The notes under the pieces: generated by a model
Told to the model about the DNA's origin: nothing
What the model saw: the letters and a program-made list of their open reading frames with translations, nothing else
Database searches by the model: none
Program-made: the position numbers and the translations under genes
Origin: Isoetes taiwanensis
Taxonomy: Eukaryota > Streptophyta > Lycopodiopsida > Isoetales > Isoetaceae
Direction: 5' to 3'
DNA: 64,000 nt
Assembly: GCA_021234155.1 (NCBI GenBank)
Contig: JAJEKV010000242.1
Coordinates: forward strand, 186,001-250,000
Shown here: one piece after another, positions 22,745 through 35,599 of the stretch
Numbering within the stretch: position 1 is the stretch's first letter
How the letters are laid out: each line of letters begins with the position of its first letter

Positions 22745-25511
22745 ACAGAGGTTGATCATGAGAATTCTAGACACTTCTTTAGACTTGCTGGGGCCAGATT
22801 GGCAGAAAATAGTGTCACTTCTATCATTGATGATCAGCAGAATAGGATTGATTCATATGATAGGATCAGAGCATATGTGAAAGAAAGCTTTCAATGCATG
22901 TTCAAAGAAGACCCCCTTCCCACCAACTATGGCTCCATACTTCAAAACTGGATGGCAAAAATTCCTTGGGGGGGCAAAATCTCTGAGAATGACAACAAGT
23001 CTTTAATGCGTCACCTGGACGATGAAATCTTCAGAACTCTTTCCTCCCTTGCTTCAGGTAAATCTCCTGGCCCTGATGGTTTTCCTCCAGAGTTTTTAGT
23101 GGAATTTTGGGATCTTCTGGGTCCGGCCTTTATTCGGGCAATAAGGGGGGCTTGGGAGGCTCGATATCTACACCCAGCTTTGTCCACAGGTTTTATCTCT
23201 CTGGTCCCAAAGGTGGCTAGGCCACAAAAGCTAAATGAGTGGAGACCTATAGTGCTGACTAATATGCTTTACAAGGTCATCATGAAGATAATTGCCAACC
23301 GACTGAAGCCAATCCTCAATAAGGTCATTGGAAGTCAGCAAACGGCTTTCTTACCAGGTAGGCATGTTTTGGATAACTTTATAGCAGCAAGAGAAGGATT
23401 GCATTGGTATAAACTCTCCAAACAGAATTGTGTTTTACTGAAAATGGATTTCCGCAAGGCATATGATACTCTTCGCTGGAGGGGTCTTCAAGATATTATG
23501 CTACATATGGGTTTTGATGCATCCTTTGTTGAGATGTCTTTAGGTTTCAACAAACTTGCTTCAGCGTCAGTTTTGATTAATGGGCAACCCTCGGGGCTAT
23601 TTGAACTAAGAAAGGGTGTCAGGCAAGGTTGCCCTCTGGCACCCTATTTGTTTTTTATCATAGCAAATTTACTTACTAAGATGGTAGAGTTCAAAATATC
23701 TGAGGGCACTCTCATCGGGTCTTGACTCCACGACTCCAAAAAAGCTTTCAATCATGCAAAGATCATGATGATACGTTCATCTTCCTCAGATATGATGACT
23801 CCAGCTCTGCAGCCTTCCATGAAATTGTAGATGCATTTGGGAAGTTATCAGGGATAGAGCTCAATGCGACAAAATGTGCAGTTATTTGGCCCTTTGATGC
23901 AGATGTTGATCCGAGGGTAAAAGACTTTGGATTTCGAATTCTTAAGGATGAAGCCACAAAATTGCTTGGTATACCCCGGTCCTTTTCGATAATCTAAAAG
24001 GACTCGACCCCTATCTTGGACAACCCGAGAAAGAAAGTCAACTTATGGTCGAGCAAAAGGGCTTGGCGATCGCTGGAAAGATTGCGGTTTGCCAATGCAA
24101 TCCTTGCCGCTTCTCATGTATACTACTCCTCAGCTATGGTTGCGCCTAAATACATTTATAATCAAATCCACACCATCATCAGAAAGTTTATATGGGGGGG
24201 AGGAATGCATAAGGTGGCATGGTCGGTACTATGTATAGATCGAAAGGATGGAGGGATGGGGTGCAAGGACCTGGAAACTCAAGCTTCGGGCAAGCAGTGC
24301 AGATATGTGTGGAGAGCATTACAAAGTATTACCTCCCCAGCTCTGCACTTTGTCAAATATTGGCTTCAACGTTGTACCTTAAAAGGTAAACCTTCTTTAC
24401 CCAGGGAGGAAATGGGTTCCTTCTTTTATAGTTACAAAATCGCCCCAGGCACATCACCAATTATGCGGAAGCTATTAGAGGCTTGGTTAGAAGTGAAAGT
24501 CTTTTTAAGCCAATGGAAGCTCCGAGGGAGGCTGGAAAGTTGAGCATTTTTTGGAACACTCAGATATGGATGAGAAATAACCTCCCTCTTGGTCTCACAT
24601 ACCCCCGCATTTTCCTTAAATGGAGGTCAGCAGGTATCACTAGAGTGGCACATCTTTGGGATGGAGTACGATGGCTCTCCTGGTCTCGCTTTAAAGAAAA
24701 GGTACAAGGTGCAGGGGAGGGTGATAGGAAGATCTACCGTGAAATATGTAGCACTTTGGCTAATCTTTCAGGACAGGATGGTCCAAGTGATAGATGGGCT
24801 TGTAAACAGGAGGAGAAATATGTTGTCAGCACGATCTACTGCCTTCTTTGTGCTGATTCCCCTCTCAAAGCTGCTGACAGGTTGGGAGTTGATATTTTAC
24901 AGGCAAAAACTACTAGCTAGGTCATGGACTTCACTATGCTCAAGAAGGTTGCAGTTTTTCAGATGGTTAGCTTTACAGGGAGGATTGAGCACTATGGAGA
25001 GACTCTATGGAAAGGGGACTCTTCTGAGTGATAGATGCCCGCTTGGATGCAGTACCTCAGAAACCCTCTCTCACTTATTCTTTTGTCCTAAGGTTATGAT
25101 CTTTTGGGATTGGGTGTGTCCGCTCATTGGCACCAATGTTTTGCAATGGCCAGCAATAATTACTGATGGAGATGTTATCTCTGCGTCCCTTCTTAACATA
25201 GGGCTGTGGACAATATGGAAGCATAGATGTGGAATTTCTATGGGAGGACAACAATTTTCCTTGGACAAGATGAAGAATACTTTTAACATGGAGGTGGCAC
25301 TCATGGCTCTCGCCCATCATCGGAAATATGGGCTCAACTATAACAAAAATCTAGACAGGATTGGTAAGATCCAAGGATTTTTATGTGTTTTTAAGTGTCA
25401 TTGGTTACCGAGGATGATATGAGCTGGATATGCAAAGATTGGCTTTATTAACCCCTTTAGGTGGGATATATGTATAACACTTACTCTATAAATTAATATA
25501 ACATATTCATA

Positions 25512-25516
<5 letters not shown>
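22745..25516 (+). pseudogene. L1-type LINE ORF2, reverse transcriptase and C-terminal part
   Basis: Reverse-transcriptase motifs follow in order: SGKSPGPDGFPPEFL, GFISLVPKV, NEWRPIVLTNMLYKVIMKII, QQTAFLPGRHVLDN, LKMDFRKAYD and KGVRQGCPLAPYLF. A TGA at 23723-23725 ends the first frame. The YADD box is broken: where QYADDTFIF is expected (about 23758-23780) a one-base shift leaves HDDTFIFL. Downstream segments (24016-24543, 24589-25422, with frameshifts) hold the connection region and a Cys/His cluster, CPLGC then HLFFC, typical of the zf-RVT domain. The 3' end is AT-rich and ends in poly(A). It is the right-hand continuation of the endonuclease piece at 14648-15727. Confidence 0.92.

Positions 25517-25542
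<26 letters not shown>
25517..25542 (+). repeat. Poly(A) tail of the split LINE
   Basis: A run of 26 A closes the LINE after ACATATTCATACCCTC. The sequence that follows (GGGAAGTAGGCG) is the start of a gypsy remnant. I could not find a matching target duplication on the 5' side. Confidence 0.85.
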
Positions 25543-26082
25543 GGGAAGTAGGCGTAAAAGCATAGCCGATAAGCACGTGAATCGGTAAGGGAATTCTAGG
25601 TTGGAGACAATGTATGGTTGAAGATCAAAGTCAAAGTGCGAAGCTCAGATCCAAGAATTGCAAGAAGCTTGCTCCAAGATGGGTGGGCCATTCAGATAAC
25701 AAAAAGAGTAGGTAGGCAATCCTACAAGTTGGACCTCGCCAAAGACATCTCAAAATCCATAGGGTCTTCCATGTAAAGTCCCCCCAAGAGGCACACTCCT
25801 AATCCAGAGGAAGTATTGGAGACAACTGAGTTACTGGTAATGACGGACGACCAGCTTGAAATCGTCCCAGAGGTTCTTCTTGACAGGGCCTATAAGAAGA
25901 CAAGAAGATCCCAATTTCTCCAATACCTAGTGAAATGGACGCATTTACCTATGGAAGACGCTACGTGGGTACTACAATCAGATTTGGAGAAGCAGTATCC
26001 CCAATTCATGGAGCAATGCAAGCGTCGGCTCGTCACCGAAGTAGTCGACACCGAACTAATAGGTGAGTGGAAGGTAGATTAA
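25543..26082 (+). pseudogene. Ty3/gypsy chromovirus integrase C-terminus and chromodomain
   Basis: The 3' end of a gypsy polyprotein, with frameshifts. KLAPRWVG and ITKRVGRQSYKLDL correspond to the GPF/Y module of the integrase; KIHRVFHV and RHTPNPEEV follow in shifted frames. From 25816 an open frame gives VPEVLLDRAY, FLQYLVKWTHLPMEDATWV and LEKQYPQF, a chromodomain (KWxxxxxxxATWE type) that ends at TAA 26080-26082. Upstream pol is absent, because the LINE poly(A) abuts directly. The 3' LTR should follow, but I cannot delimit it. Confidence 0.85.
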
Positions 26083-29000
26083 AAAGTCTACTTCCGTCCC
26101 ATGGAAGTAGATGACCTTGAGAGATAAGAGGTCATTCAGGCATGCATTGATAGGAAAGCACCTCTAGTCAATGCCTACCACGGAAAGAACACCATCCTTC
26201 ACGCCCTAATAGGGGAAGGACGCCACCCTTCACGCCAAAGGCAACTAAAGGTGTAGGCATGAGTGATCATCCTAGGCATGATAGGGCGCTGTCTCCACGG
26301 CCAAGATGGAAGAAACATAATCTTCCTACGCCGGGAGATTAGCCTTGCATCCATATAAATTGTAATTAATGGGTGGTTCCCTAACAACCAACTTTAAAAT
26401 AATTAAATGTATACTGACATAGTGTTGGACCTGCAGGCCAATAGGAGAGTCTAGCGGCAGGAAGGTCGCACTGCGAAGACTTGCAACACATGTTTTGTCA
26501 TAAGGTGGCAAAAATGTGAAATGAGGTGGGTGTAACATAAGATTTGGAATGGTTAACACTTGGTATTTGTATGGGAGACCGTATTTTGCTTGGATCCCAG
26601 GGTTTGTTTTTTTGGGTTCGAATGCTTTTTTTTAGCAGGGGCCGAAGGGGACTCAGGGTTGCGAACCATGGAGATGGAGGCGGGAGCGGACTTCCAGATG
26701 TCGGATTCGGAGCAGCACGTTGGCGGCTATGCGGAGGCTTAGGGATGATGGTTTTAGGGATGCGAACTCGGAGAGTGGCCAGATATAGCTTGTTCTCTGG
26801 CAGAGGCCATTTCCTTTGACGATTTTTTATGTGGATTGAAGGCATAGCCTTGAAGAGATAAATCGGCAACCTTTTTTCAGGGTTCAGAGCTCGATTTTAA
26901 ACTTGTGTTGGATTTTGTTTGTGCTGTGGCGGTGGAGGTATATAAGAGCCATTTTTTGGGCATACAGGTGGGCATACAGAGCAGCTTGGTTCAGATTTGT
27001 GACAGACTTTATACCTTTGGGCATACAGAGCCGCTTGGTGGCAATGGAGGCATAGAAGAGCCGCTTGGTGCATAGATGTACAGACTCGGTTTGCAGGAGT
27101 TCAGACTTGATTTGCACAGCCTTGGTTGTACAAACTTGGTTTGTTGGAGTTCATGCTGACAGTGATTCAATTGGAACCACATTCACAGAATAGTTTTGTT
27201 CATGAGGACATGGCTTGCAAAATATGATAAGCTGATTATATACCAATTTTTTTCATCTGAACAGAAAGGCAAGGGATGAAGACGCAGGCGCATGGGACTT
27301 GAAAGCTCTCTGCCAGATCAGAAGATCTGCCACTATGGGCTCTACAGCATGTTGAAGCTCTGTTTGGTTGAAAAGGATGAGAGGAAAAAACATGGCTTCC
27401 TCCGCCTTTGTGGTTGCCTATGTTCATGAGACATACATGCTGGATAGCAGAGGTGATAGTTTGAATTACCAAAAGAGGTCCTTTTCATCGTTTTGAAGCA
27501 CAAAGCTTGCGCATTTAGATAGTTATAGAGGCATACAGGAGCTCTGGTAATGCTTGTATTTGCATCTAGTTTTTTGTAGTGGATTTATTTGCTTGCTTTG
27601 ACTAGCTAATGTATACAGGTGAAGGGCAACCAAAGTTCGTGCAGACTTGGTTTGTCGAAGACTGTTGCCTTTGCAGCTACCATGAACACTAAAGCATTCA
27701 ATTTTATAAGTTTGGTGGAACAGTTTAGTAGCTCACACTTTTTTCCCACTGTTTGTTTCTAGTTCATATGTTGTGCTTGTGTTTTGCAGAATATTTTTGT
27801 TATGTGTTTGGAAAAGGGGTATATCAATTGACTTGCATATTGACTTCAAGCAATGGTTTGAGAATCATATGGTGACATGGAAAATGGTATTTGACCCCAT
27901 CATAAATTTGTGCGAACGGTGGACAATTTAGGGGAGAGAATATATGCAAGAATATTCTAAAAATCAATGGCCACAATTTAATAAAAAGGAGAAACAACGA
28001 TAATGTGTTGTAAGAAAACGATACAGAACTTTAATTAGAGAATTTTGAAACTGTGTTAATGATAATGGTGTAAACCATAAAATTTTGTGAATAATAAACG
28101 ATAAAGTAAGAGGGCGAAACAGCCTCTTATCATAGTATGATATTAAACACGGATGTGTTATGATAAATTAAAATATTATCTTGGGGTAATTATGTTGTAA
28201 AACTATATGTATCAAATGTAATTGCAGGGTATACAGGTTTCCAAGGTATAGTATACTGTCACGTCACACGTACATGTCATCATGACAAGTACTTGAGAGC
28301 CGTAAAGGGTTGCACCTAGGGAGCAACCTCGTATGTTGCGCATGTATATTAAACATAAGCAACTAAAACTCCCTTGCCAAGTGGCAATACCCCATTTGAT
28401 CCCTTCTAACCTAACTCTAAATAAGGAACCAAAGGGGAAACCCTAAACCTTTCTTCTTTCGCATTTTGGGCTTTCCTGAGCCATTCCGGCTAAGGCAAGC
28501 TGCTTCAGATTGCTGCCAAGCGCCACCTGAGCTTTTTGCGCATTAGATTCATCAGAGCAGCAGGTCTTTTTAAGAACAAAGGCATGGATTTAACCGGGAG
28601 CTGGAGCTAGCCAAGGGAGGGTAACTTGCGATTCTATTGTGTAAAGCCGCCTCTTAGGCCAAAGAATGAGTTAGGATAGTATGTTAGATCGGTCCATATC
28701 AGCCTTGTAGATCCTAAGATCAACAAATTTGAACGAAAAAGAACCTAATCTTGTATGTTTAGGTAAGATAGATTAAATCTTATTCAAAGATTTGGGTTCT
28801 TTGATGTTGATGATGTTCCATTCTATGCTCTCCCGTGTATGTGGAAGGGGGTGTAGAGACCCCAAACCTTCAAGAGATATGATGATCCTAGATAGCCTCA
28901 TTAATTCCCAATTAATGCCGCCTAAGGGGGACTTGTCCCATCACTGATTGATCCCTCTGGTGTGTAAAACCTACCATGGATCTAAGCTGACTAGGCTTAA

Positions 29001-29611
29001 TGGTTTGCCACTGCGTGTGGGCAAGGCATGAGCTCGACGCCTCTTGGGTGATGCGTCACCTTCAATGAGATTCAAGTCAAATACGGGCAATGGCCCTCTA
29101 GCCGCCTGTGATGGGCATGCATGCCCCTGGAGGCGAGGTGACTCTCCTCCTGCCTCATCGGGACGGGGGAGATGCAACCCAGCATTAGCCCTTTTGGCTA
29201 TGCACCCGGCAGGCTACGGTCTGGTCCCAAGACTCTTCAACCTACTCTGCAAAGTGTGCACGAGAGGGGTGGATGGAGTGGACTATCCAACGGCCATGTT
29301 CATATGCCAGCCCAATCCATTTGCCATGAATTCGGTCTCCATTGACTTCTGGAGACCCAAGCCGTCAGTCGATTCCCTCATGAGTCTGAGCCTTGAGTAG
29401 GATTTCCCTTTGTTGTTGTTACTGATGTTGTTGTTATACATGTTATGTTATGATGTACTCACCCTTCGAGATGACCTTGTTAATATATTGATGTCATGTG
29501 CTCATGTGTATTCACGTTTCCACAGCTAGGACGGTCCCGAGGGAAGACGGGGCAAATGACTCATCCATTCTTCCTCACTGATCCAGTGCTTGGGATTGGT
29601 GTCAGGTGAAT
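26083..29611. other. Gene-free, retroelement-derived region
   Basis: I see no supportable gene. At 26965-27065 the unit GGCATACAGAGC(A/C)GCTTGGT recurs in degenerate form. The stretch from about 28257 (TGTCACGTCACACG) to 29694 could be one solo LTR: its start TGTCACGTC is nearly the inverse of its end GACGTCACA. No target duplication was found. A GC-richer block at 28970-29400 is included. Confidence 0.45.
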
Positions 29612-29694
29612 GGCCCCTGCCAGTTTGACTGCCAGGGGGATGAACTCCGCCTTCTGATACGATGGGAGCATCGTAGAAGAAGTAGGGGACGTCA
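29612..29694 (+). mobile_element. LTR 3' end of the same family as 7116-7200
   Basis: The sequence matches the inverted LTR end near 7116-7200 almost base for base and ends in GGGGACGTCA. The next bases, CAGAAGTCGTGC, are not a primer-binding site, so this is a 3' LTR or solo LTR rather than a 5' LTR. Confidence 0.7.
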
Positions 29695-30449
29695 CAGAAG
29701 TCGTGCTGGGCAATTCAGGATTTGCCATAGTGCCTTTTGGACCTCTACTATTTTGGATCTTCGTTTTAAACCGTGATTATCTGGGTTTTAATCTGTTGTA
29801 ATATTGTAGAGATGATGGTGTTTCAATGTCTGGGATAAGAAATGGCGGAGACAGAATAAGAAAGAGTTCTCACCCTAATGTATATTATTATGCTTTACAA
29901 AACTCCCCTAATGTGGATTACTATATTATTATGCTTTACAAAACTCTTGCAATTCCTTTTCTGTTTCAAGACCCCAAAACACCTTAACCATTAAATTCAA
30001 TAGTTCACAAGATACTTTTCTTTAGACATTGTCACCTGTATTCACCCTCTCTTCAGTTTCCTTCTTTCCTTCCCCATTCTATTTCTTTTTCTTAAACTTC
30101 CCCAGCCTGCCCTTTTCTTTTTCTTTTTGCAACGGGGGGATTCTTTCTCATATACCTTGCTTTTATCCAGATCCAATCCAAGTACCTTTTTGGCCCTTCT
30201 CATTTTATTACAACGTTAAAAACAGTGCTCTGTTGAATGATAGAAAAACAAATAAATAAAAAAGGAAGTATTTAACATTATCAAGATTTAAGACATATAC
30301 GCCAACGAAGTACTACCCCAGTAGAGGTATACATACATACTCGAACAAGAGCAACTGTGTTAAACCTGTCTCAGCCTTCAATTTAGACAAATAGGCAACC
30401 ACATTTTGTAACTAGACATAGTACCATAAACACCTTATGCAAGAATGGC

Positions 30450-32845
30450 CTACAAATTTGCCTGGGCTTCATAGCTATATACACCTCTTCCACTTTTCCG
30501 CCCAAGCCGGCCTGCATCAACATACTGCGCAAGCAAGGGACAAGGTCTATATTTACTGTCACCAAGACCTTTGTGAAGTACACAGATAATTGATAAACAA
30601 GTGTCAAGTCCAATAAAATCTGCTAGTACTAATGGGCCCATTGGCTGATTTGTACCCACCTTCATTGCTGTATCAATCTCTTCTGCAGAACTCACACCTT
30701 CCATGAGCACGTAAAATGCTTCATTTATCATTGGCATCAAAATGCGGTTCACTATAAAACCTGGGAAGTCTTTGGAGGCTACCACAATATCTCCAAACCT
30801 GAATGTGTAAAAATATTAGAAACAGGACATAAAGATGGGATGGTAAAATGTAAGTTCTGACCTTTCTGCAAGGGCTTTTGTGCTGTTAAAGGTCTCTTCA
30901 CTCGTTTCAATCCCTCTTACTATTTCAACAATCTTTATCAGTGTAGGCGGATTCATAAAATGCATACCAATTACCTGCAAATGGAGAAGCAGCATAAATC
31001 TCCTGTACGGTTATCTACTTATGTCATGCCAAAATACTTTGATGTCCCATAGTGAATTGTCAGAGATCACCAGAAGTTGGAAAGAGGAAACGTATATGTT
31101 TGCCTTGCCAATCTGGTATTATTTCCCTGGCAAAATCTTGAGCAGCAATTGTAAATCAAATCTAGCACCTTGGTCCTAAGAATTTAAGCCTGAGAGAGAA
31201 GAATTACATTCTATTGCTTTTTATCAAGGAGACCCTTGCCAACAAATCATTAACATCCAGTTGCAACAAAGAATTTTACTTTCAAATACACAGGTTAAAA
31301 AAATATTCTGCTCCAAATGTGAAAACTGTATAGCAATAATGATCGATCTAAAACCTGTGTAAAGGTCGCCCTGCATCCTGTAAATGACTTGTGCAGGTGG
31401 CAGTACATCTATCAGCAACCTTATGCTCTATCAACCAATATATTAATATATCGGGTACATCGATTGAAATATAAGCACTCTTGAAATAGCCTTGGCAGTC
31501 TCTATCTTGATGACTATAGCCATTTCTCAGAGACCTGTAGTTTATTCATACAGCCATGAATAATTTTCTGCAGAGAAGTGACGGATGACTTTCCATTTTA
31601 CAGCCCCCCACCCAACGTGCCAGATTATAACAATCTGGAAATCAAGGGCCGAGATGCATGCAACGTGGATGCACCATGTTTTTCTTCGGCTCACCTTTTG
31701 CAAGTCTCAAACCAGACACCCCCCTGTTTCTCATTCAATCTTCCCCTACTCGTTTTGCATATTTTGGAAAAAAGGTTTTAAAATAGTGGGGTACATATAT
31801 GCTATTTGCCAATGTCATATCATTATAGCAGGCTGACATGTAAATGGCAAGCTGGACTGGTCAGTAAAAATGATTTGAGTTATCAAACCATGATATGGCA
31901 AGATGACTGATTAAATGCAATATTAAAGAAAGACTCCATCTAAAGGGCATAATGCATTTTTTGGCAGCAGAACTTGACGAGTAAAATGCTCATTCTCGTT
32001 GTTATGTCTAGCATTCATGTTGTATGCTACTCTTTATTCAAAGCCATGACATATTACCTTACCTGCTACAGCCGTTACAGCCGCAAGACGAGTTATAGAA
32101 ATTGAACTTGTATTTGACGCAAGCACTGCAGTAGGCTTCATCAACCTATCAAGGTCTTGGAAAAGTCCTTTTTTAACATTCTCGTCTTCTTTAATTGCTT
32201 CCACAACGAAATCAACAGAGCTTAGATCCTCTAACTTAGTAGTGGTATTTACTCGGGAAAGAGTTGCATCAGCTTCCTCCTGCAAGCATTCTGTCCAAGA
32301 TATATCAGGACTATAAATTGAAAACACACGGACTCCTGCCAGGCCTGCAAAATGTGCAGTTATAAGCAAATAGAACACAGATGCGGATCCAAATCAATTG
32401 CGCTTTATAAATTATCCTCTGGCTTGTAAAAATTATGATTTTAAGTTTTAGAACTAAAAGCTTCTCAAGAAACATGTTCTCTTTTATAAATCCTTTTACT
32501 GAGAGCGGGATTAGCAAAGTGTAGATTAAATAAAATTGCAACAGGTATATGACACGGCTAAGTCCTTACCTGGCTGATGGTACCCTTTTTAACAAAGCGA
32601 GCAAGAGATGATACCATTCTTTCCATTCCTTTGGCTAAGGCAGCTCCATCCATATCCACCATGACTACAGGTAACTGCATTGAGGCAGCCAATTGAGCTA
32701 TACCGGAGCCCATCTGCCCTGCTCCCACCACACCTAATTTTCCAACCTTTGTTCCAGCGCCTGCCATGACCTCGTTCACAAAATCTTGGAGTGAAAATGT
32801 CGAAATATAAAGTTCAGGTTTTAGGTATTTCTTATCTTCACTCAT
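30450..32845 (-). CDS. 3-hydroxyacyl/3-hydroxybutyryl-CoA dehydrogenase, four exons
   Basis: NAD-dependent oxidation of 3-hydroxyacyl-CoA, a step of fatty or branched acyl-CoA catabolism. Exons: 32845-32570, 32279-32058, 30974-30862, 30798-30450. Splicing is in phase and gives 319 codons plus TAG, the family's usual length. Introns begin GT and end AG: donors CAG|GTAAGG, AAG|GTAATA and AAAG|GTCAGA; acceptors TTGCAG, TTGCAG and ATTCAG. The Rossmann motif GAGQMG is at residues 41-46 with the NAD-ribose Asp at 64 (VVMVDMD). The catalytic His is 171 in IGMHFMNPP. The C-terminal domain has [36 protein letters not shown] and [16 protein letters not shown]. It ends in ANL, which fits a loose, non-canonical peroxisomal targeting signal, so peroxisomal location is only a guess. 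An alternative acceptor at 32343 would shift the frame and was rejected. No broken residue was seen. Confidence 0.93.
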
Positions 32846-33270
32846 ATATAATCGAGTGTCAATTTCTGTTTGATAATATTTGTTTGAAAACTATTTATTT
32901 GCGGAGCCCTCCTGTTGACACGTATGTGCAAACAAAATATTAAAATTTTAGGGGAAGAATGCGGCATTTATGGCGGCTACGGCGGCTATGGCGTATGGCC
33001 CTATTTCTTTCCTGCCCTGCAAGCAATCTTTTGGAATCGCCTGTATGAGAACTTGGAATCTATGTATACTCCATAGCTTCGAATCCGTGAGCGGCCAATT
33101 TGTATCGGAGCTCGGAATCTCCCATAGAGCTTCTATCCTCGATTTTCTATGTGAAAGATGCTATAGAAGCGAGCGAGAGAAAATTGCAAACTTGGGAACA
33201 GATGGGCTCGTATTTGAAGCAGAAAGTTGAGAGCTTAGAAGCCTCCACGACAATTCTTACTCAACAGATG
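32846..33270 (+). other. Upstream region of the dehydrogenase with plus-strand coding-like stretch
   Basis: It contains the dehydrogenase's promoter and 5' untranslated region. On the plus strand a frame reads IELLSSIFYVKDAIEASE and then, near 33180-33270, a coiled-coil-like LQTWEQMGSYLKQKVESLE. It has two upstream stops and no clear start, so it could be the decayed first exon of a divergent gene. I do not recognise it. Confidence 0.3.
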
Positions 33271-33902
33271 TAAATTTATATGGCAAGGGCATGAACGGAG
33301 AAACATGGCTCCATGTCTGTGATAAAAGGAAGAGCAAATATTCAAGGGCCACCGGAGTTCTTCAAATTTCCTTCAAATATATCTGGTGACAGAATTCTTT
33401 ACTTCCAAGGGAATGATACAAGTGATGGGGCTAAGAATAGGTATGCATATGCATACAAAAATGCACTGCCAAATGGGCATGTATGGCTTCCGGGAACAAC
33501 GCTAATATCTGACTCCGATTATGACTTCACAAATCCATGGCATTCTATGTATAATCTTATACAGTTTGTGCACAGATGTTGCCAGGTTGATTGTCTATCA
33601 CTGGGGTGAATTGAGGCCTAAATTGGGGTACTGGATATCTAATGTGTTTCAATCTACTGGATTGCCCACTATTCCTGAGAGGTTGAGTTATGATAAAAAG
33701 CTAGTATGTTTTGAGCATGCTGTTGTGAGCAGAATTGGCATTGGAGGTGTTCCTGGTGATGATCTTGCAAAACTTTATGGCCAGGTTCGTTGCATGGCTA
33801 GAAGGAGATGCAATCTTCCAGCACCTAATACAGGACATGATTTTCGTGTTACACTCTTAGTGTGCACTGGTGCTCGAGGATTTACTAATGTTTCAGATTG
33901 AT
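33271..33902 (+). pseudogene. GT61-like glycosyltransferase fragment, frameshifted
   Basis: Two overlapping frames form one coherent protein segment. The first (33313 to about 33580) reads KGRANIQGPPEFFKF, NRYAYAYKN, VWLPGTTLISDSDYDF and NPWHSMYNLIQF. After a one-base shift near 33580 it continues as RLIVYHWGELRPKLGYWI, TIPERLSYDKKLVCFEHAVV and LAKLYGQVRCMARRRCNL, ending in TGA at 33899-33901. The pattern of an NPWH block, a middle helix region and a CFEHAVV block is that of DUF563/GT61-type transferases. No intron interrupts the piece. The N-terminal membrane anchor and the C-terminal donor-binding end are absent. The family call is from pattern memory and is moderate. Confidence 0.45.
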
Positions 33903-34740
33903 TCTTCATTGTAGCCGCGTTTTAAAGAGTTGTATAAGCAATCTTGTGTGCTTCGTCTGTCTGAGAGCAGTTCAGTTTAAATCGACTGATCTTTCCTTTT
34001 TAGGACCCAAAACCAGTTGAAAATCTTCGAAGATATATACTTACTTGGCTTGACACGGATTCAAGCAACTGAACTAAAGAAAGGAAAAGCGAGATTTAAC
34101 AGCAAGAAAGCCCAGTTATGGAGAAGCTCAGACGAGATCTCTGCAGTGGAAACTCTGTCCTGGCGAAGCTCCTAAGCTTTGTAACATCAAGAACATTATG
34201 CCGATAGGTATTATGTTGGTTTGTGCATGCAGCATTTAAAGACAGAGTGCTGCATGAGTCTTGGTTTGAAGCTGGTATAGTGGAACTGCTAAGGATGCTT
34301 TTGATCTGTTGAATTTCAGTTGTTGAAATTCTATGAAACCGAATCAATTTCTTTTTTGGATGAAGTTGCCATGGATTCAAGGAGCATGCAAATTGTTGAG
34401 ACTATTGCACTCGAAGTCCGTATGCTTCTTGTTTCTATTCTTCATTATACCTGCCTTTATGGTATTATAGAACAGGAAAAGAAGAAACAAAAAGTTCTAT
34501 TAAGGCTGCAGGGCACCACTGCTAGTGCATAAGAAAAGTTTTATTAAATCTACAGGGCAAAGCTAGTGCATTTGAGACAAAATGTTATGGTATAATACAG
34601 CTAAGGAATAATAGGACAAAACATTTTTATGCTTCAGATGGAATAAATTTAATTAAACTGCCTGGCAAAAACGTTCTTGTGTTAGTCTTATTTTCAGTCT
34701 CTCTTTCTCTTTGAAGACCACACTTGATTATCACTTTGCT

Positions 34741-34843
34741 AAAATGGAATGCATCTGGGAAACAATGTGTTGGTACTCTTGATGAAAGTAGTATTCTGGG
34801 AAACAATGTATTGGTACTCTTGATGAAAGTAGTATTCTGAACA
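34741..34843. repeat. Tandem duplication, ~47-bp unit
   Basis: GGGAAACAATGTGTTGGTAC, continuing to GAAAGTAGTATTCT, is followed directly by a near-identical second copy with one G/A change. No gene is visible from 33903 to 36941. A possible short first exon (minus strand, MPDQAVHRHLQAV from 35811, followed by GTAAGG) is too short to assign. Confidence 0.8.
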
Positions 34844-35552
34844 AAAGGATGGCAGCAACCACAAATGTTCTATGATTGCAACTCTGAGTTAGGCAGGATG
34901 AGAATCCATGGTCTGTCCCAGATTGCTATTATAATTTCTACTAACTAGGCATAACCCTTTGCATATGTAATTCTGGTAACTTCTTTGATTATAAAACACC
35001 ATTGGAAGGTTAATTGAAGTAGAAATGAAGAGTTTCTCAAATTTGTTCCTCAGCGCATGCATTTTTAAACAAAGAAACAAAAGCAAATATGCTAGAGCTA
35101 GATCGCAGGGCAATGCAATGGATTCGGCCTCCATTGCATATTTATGATCCAGCAAAGCTAATCAGGCATCAATTGTTTTGGTTCCTTTTGGCAAATTACT
35201 AGCTTCAGATTATCATGTTCCAAAGAAAAAAACAACCATAGCCGGATCTCTTCTCTAAAATAAGGAGCATTAGAAGGCCATCTCCATGATGCATATCATA
35301 AATATGGAAAGCTATTGGGTTGATGGGTTCATGTTTTATTCATATGCATTTTGAATAACCATTTTGCATAGATATATTGGCAACTACGGAGGTTAGAATT
35401 CCCCATGCTCAAACACAGTTCAATTTTTGTATGTTCGGAACTTAGATTCTTTTGATTCAATGCAAAACATCTTTTCTGCGAGCACTGAACACAAGGCAAC
35501 AAAATGCAAGTTCAAATTCTGCATGTTCTAGCATGTATAGACGAGTTGGGGA

Positions 35553-35599
35553 AGAGAAACGTTCGCGGCGGCCTTGGCCGCCGCGATAAGTTTCTTGTA
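35553..35599. repeat. GC-rich hairpin repeat, copy 1
   Basis: The perfect arms TCGCGGCGGCC (35563-35573) and GGCCGCCGCGA (35576-35586) surround TT. The outer parts AGAAAC and GTTTCT also pair. The 47-base unit recurs exactly at 42923-42969 in AT-rich DNA with otherwise unrelated flanks. This copy is followed by ACATATATATG and lacks the CTAG seen after copy 2. Confidence 0.9.

Noticed and set aside
32280-32343. Longer second exon of the dehydrogenase using the acceptor at 32343
   Set aside because: It would be out of phase with exon 1; the acceptor at 32280 keeps the frame and the usual protein length.
33271-33902. Plant N-glycan beta-1,2-xylosyltransferase
   Set aside because: The general GT61 pattern is present, but the wording does not match what I recall of that enzyme; kept as GT61-like only.
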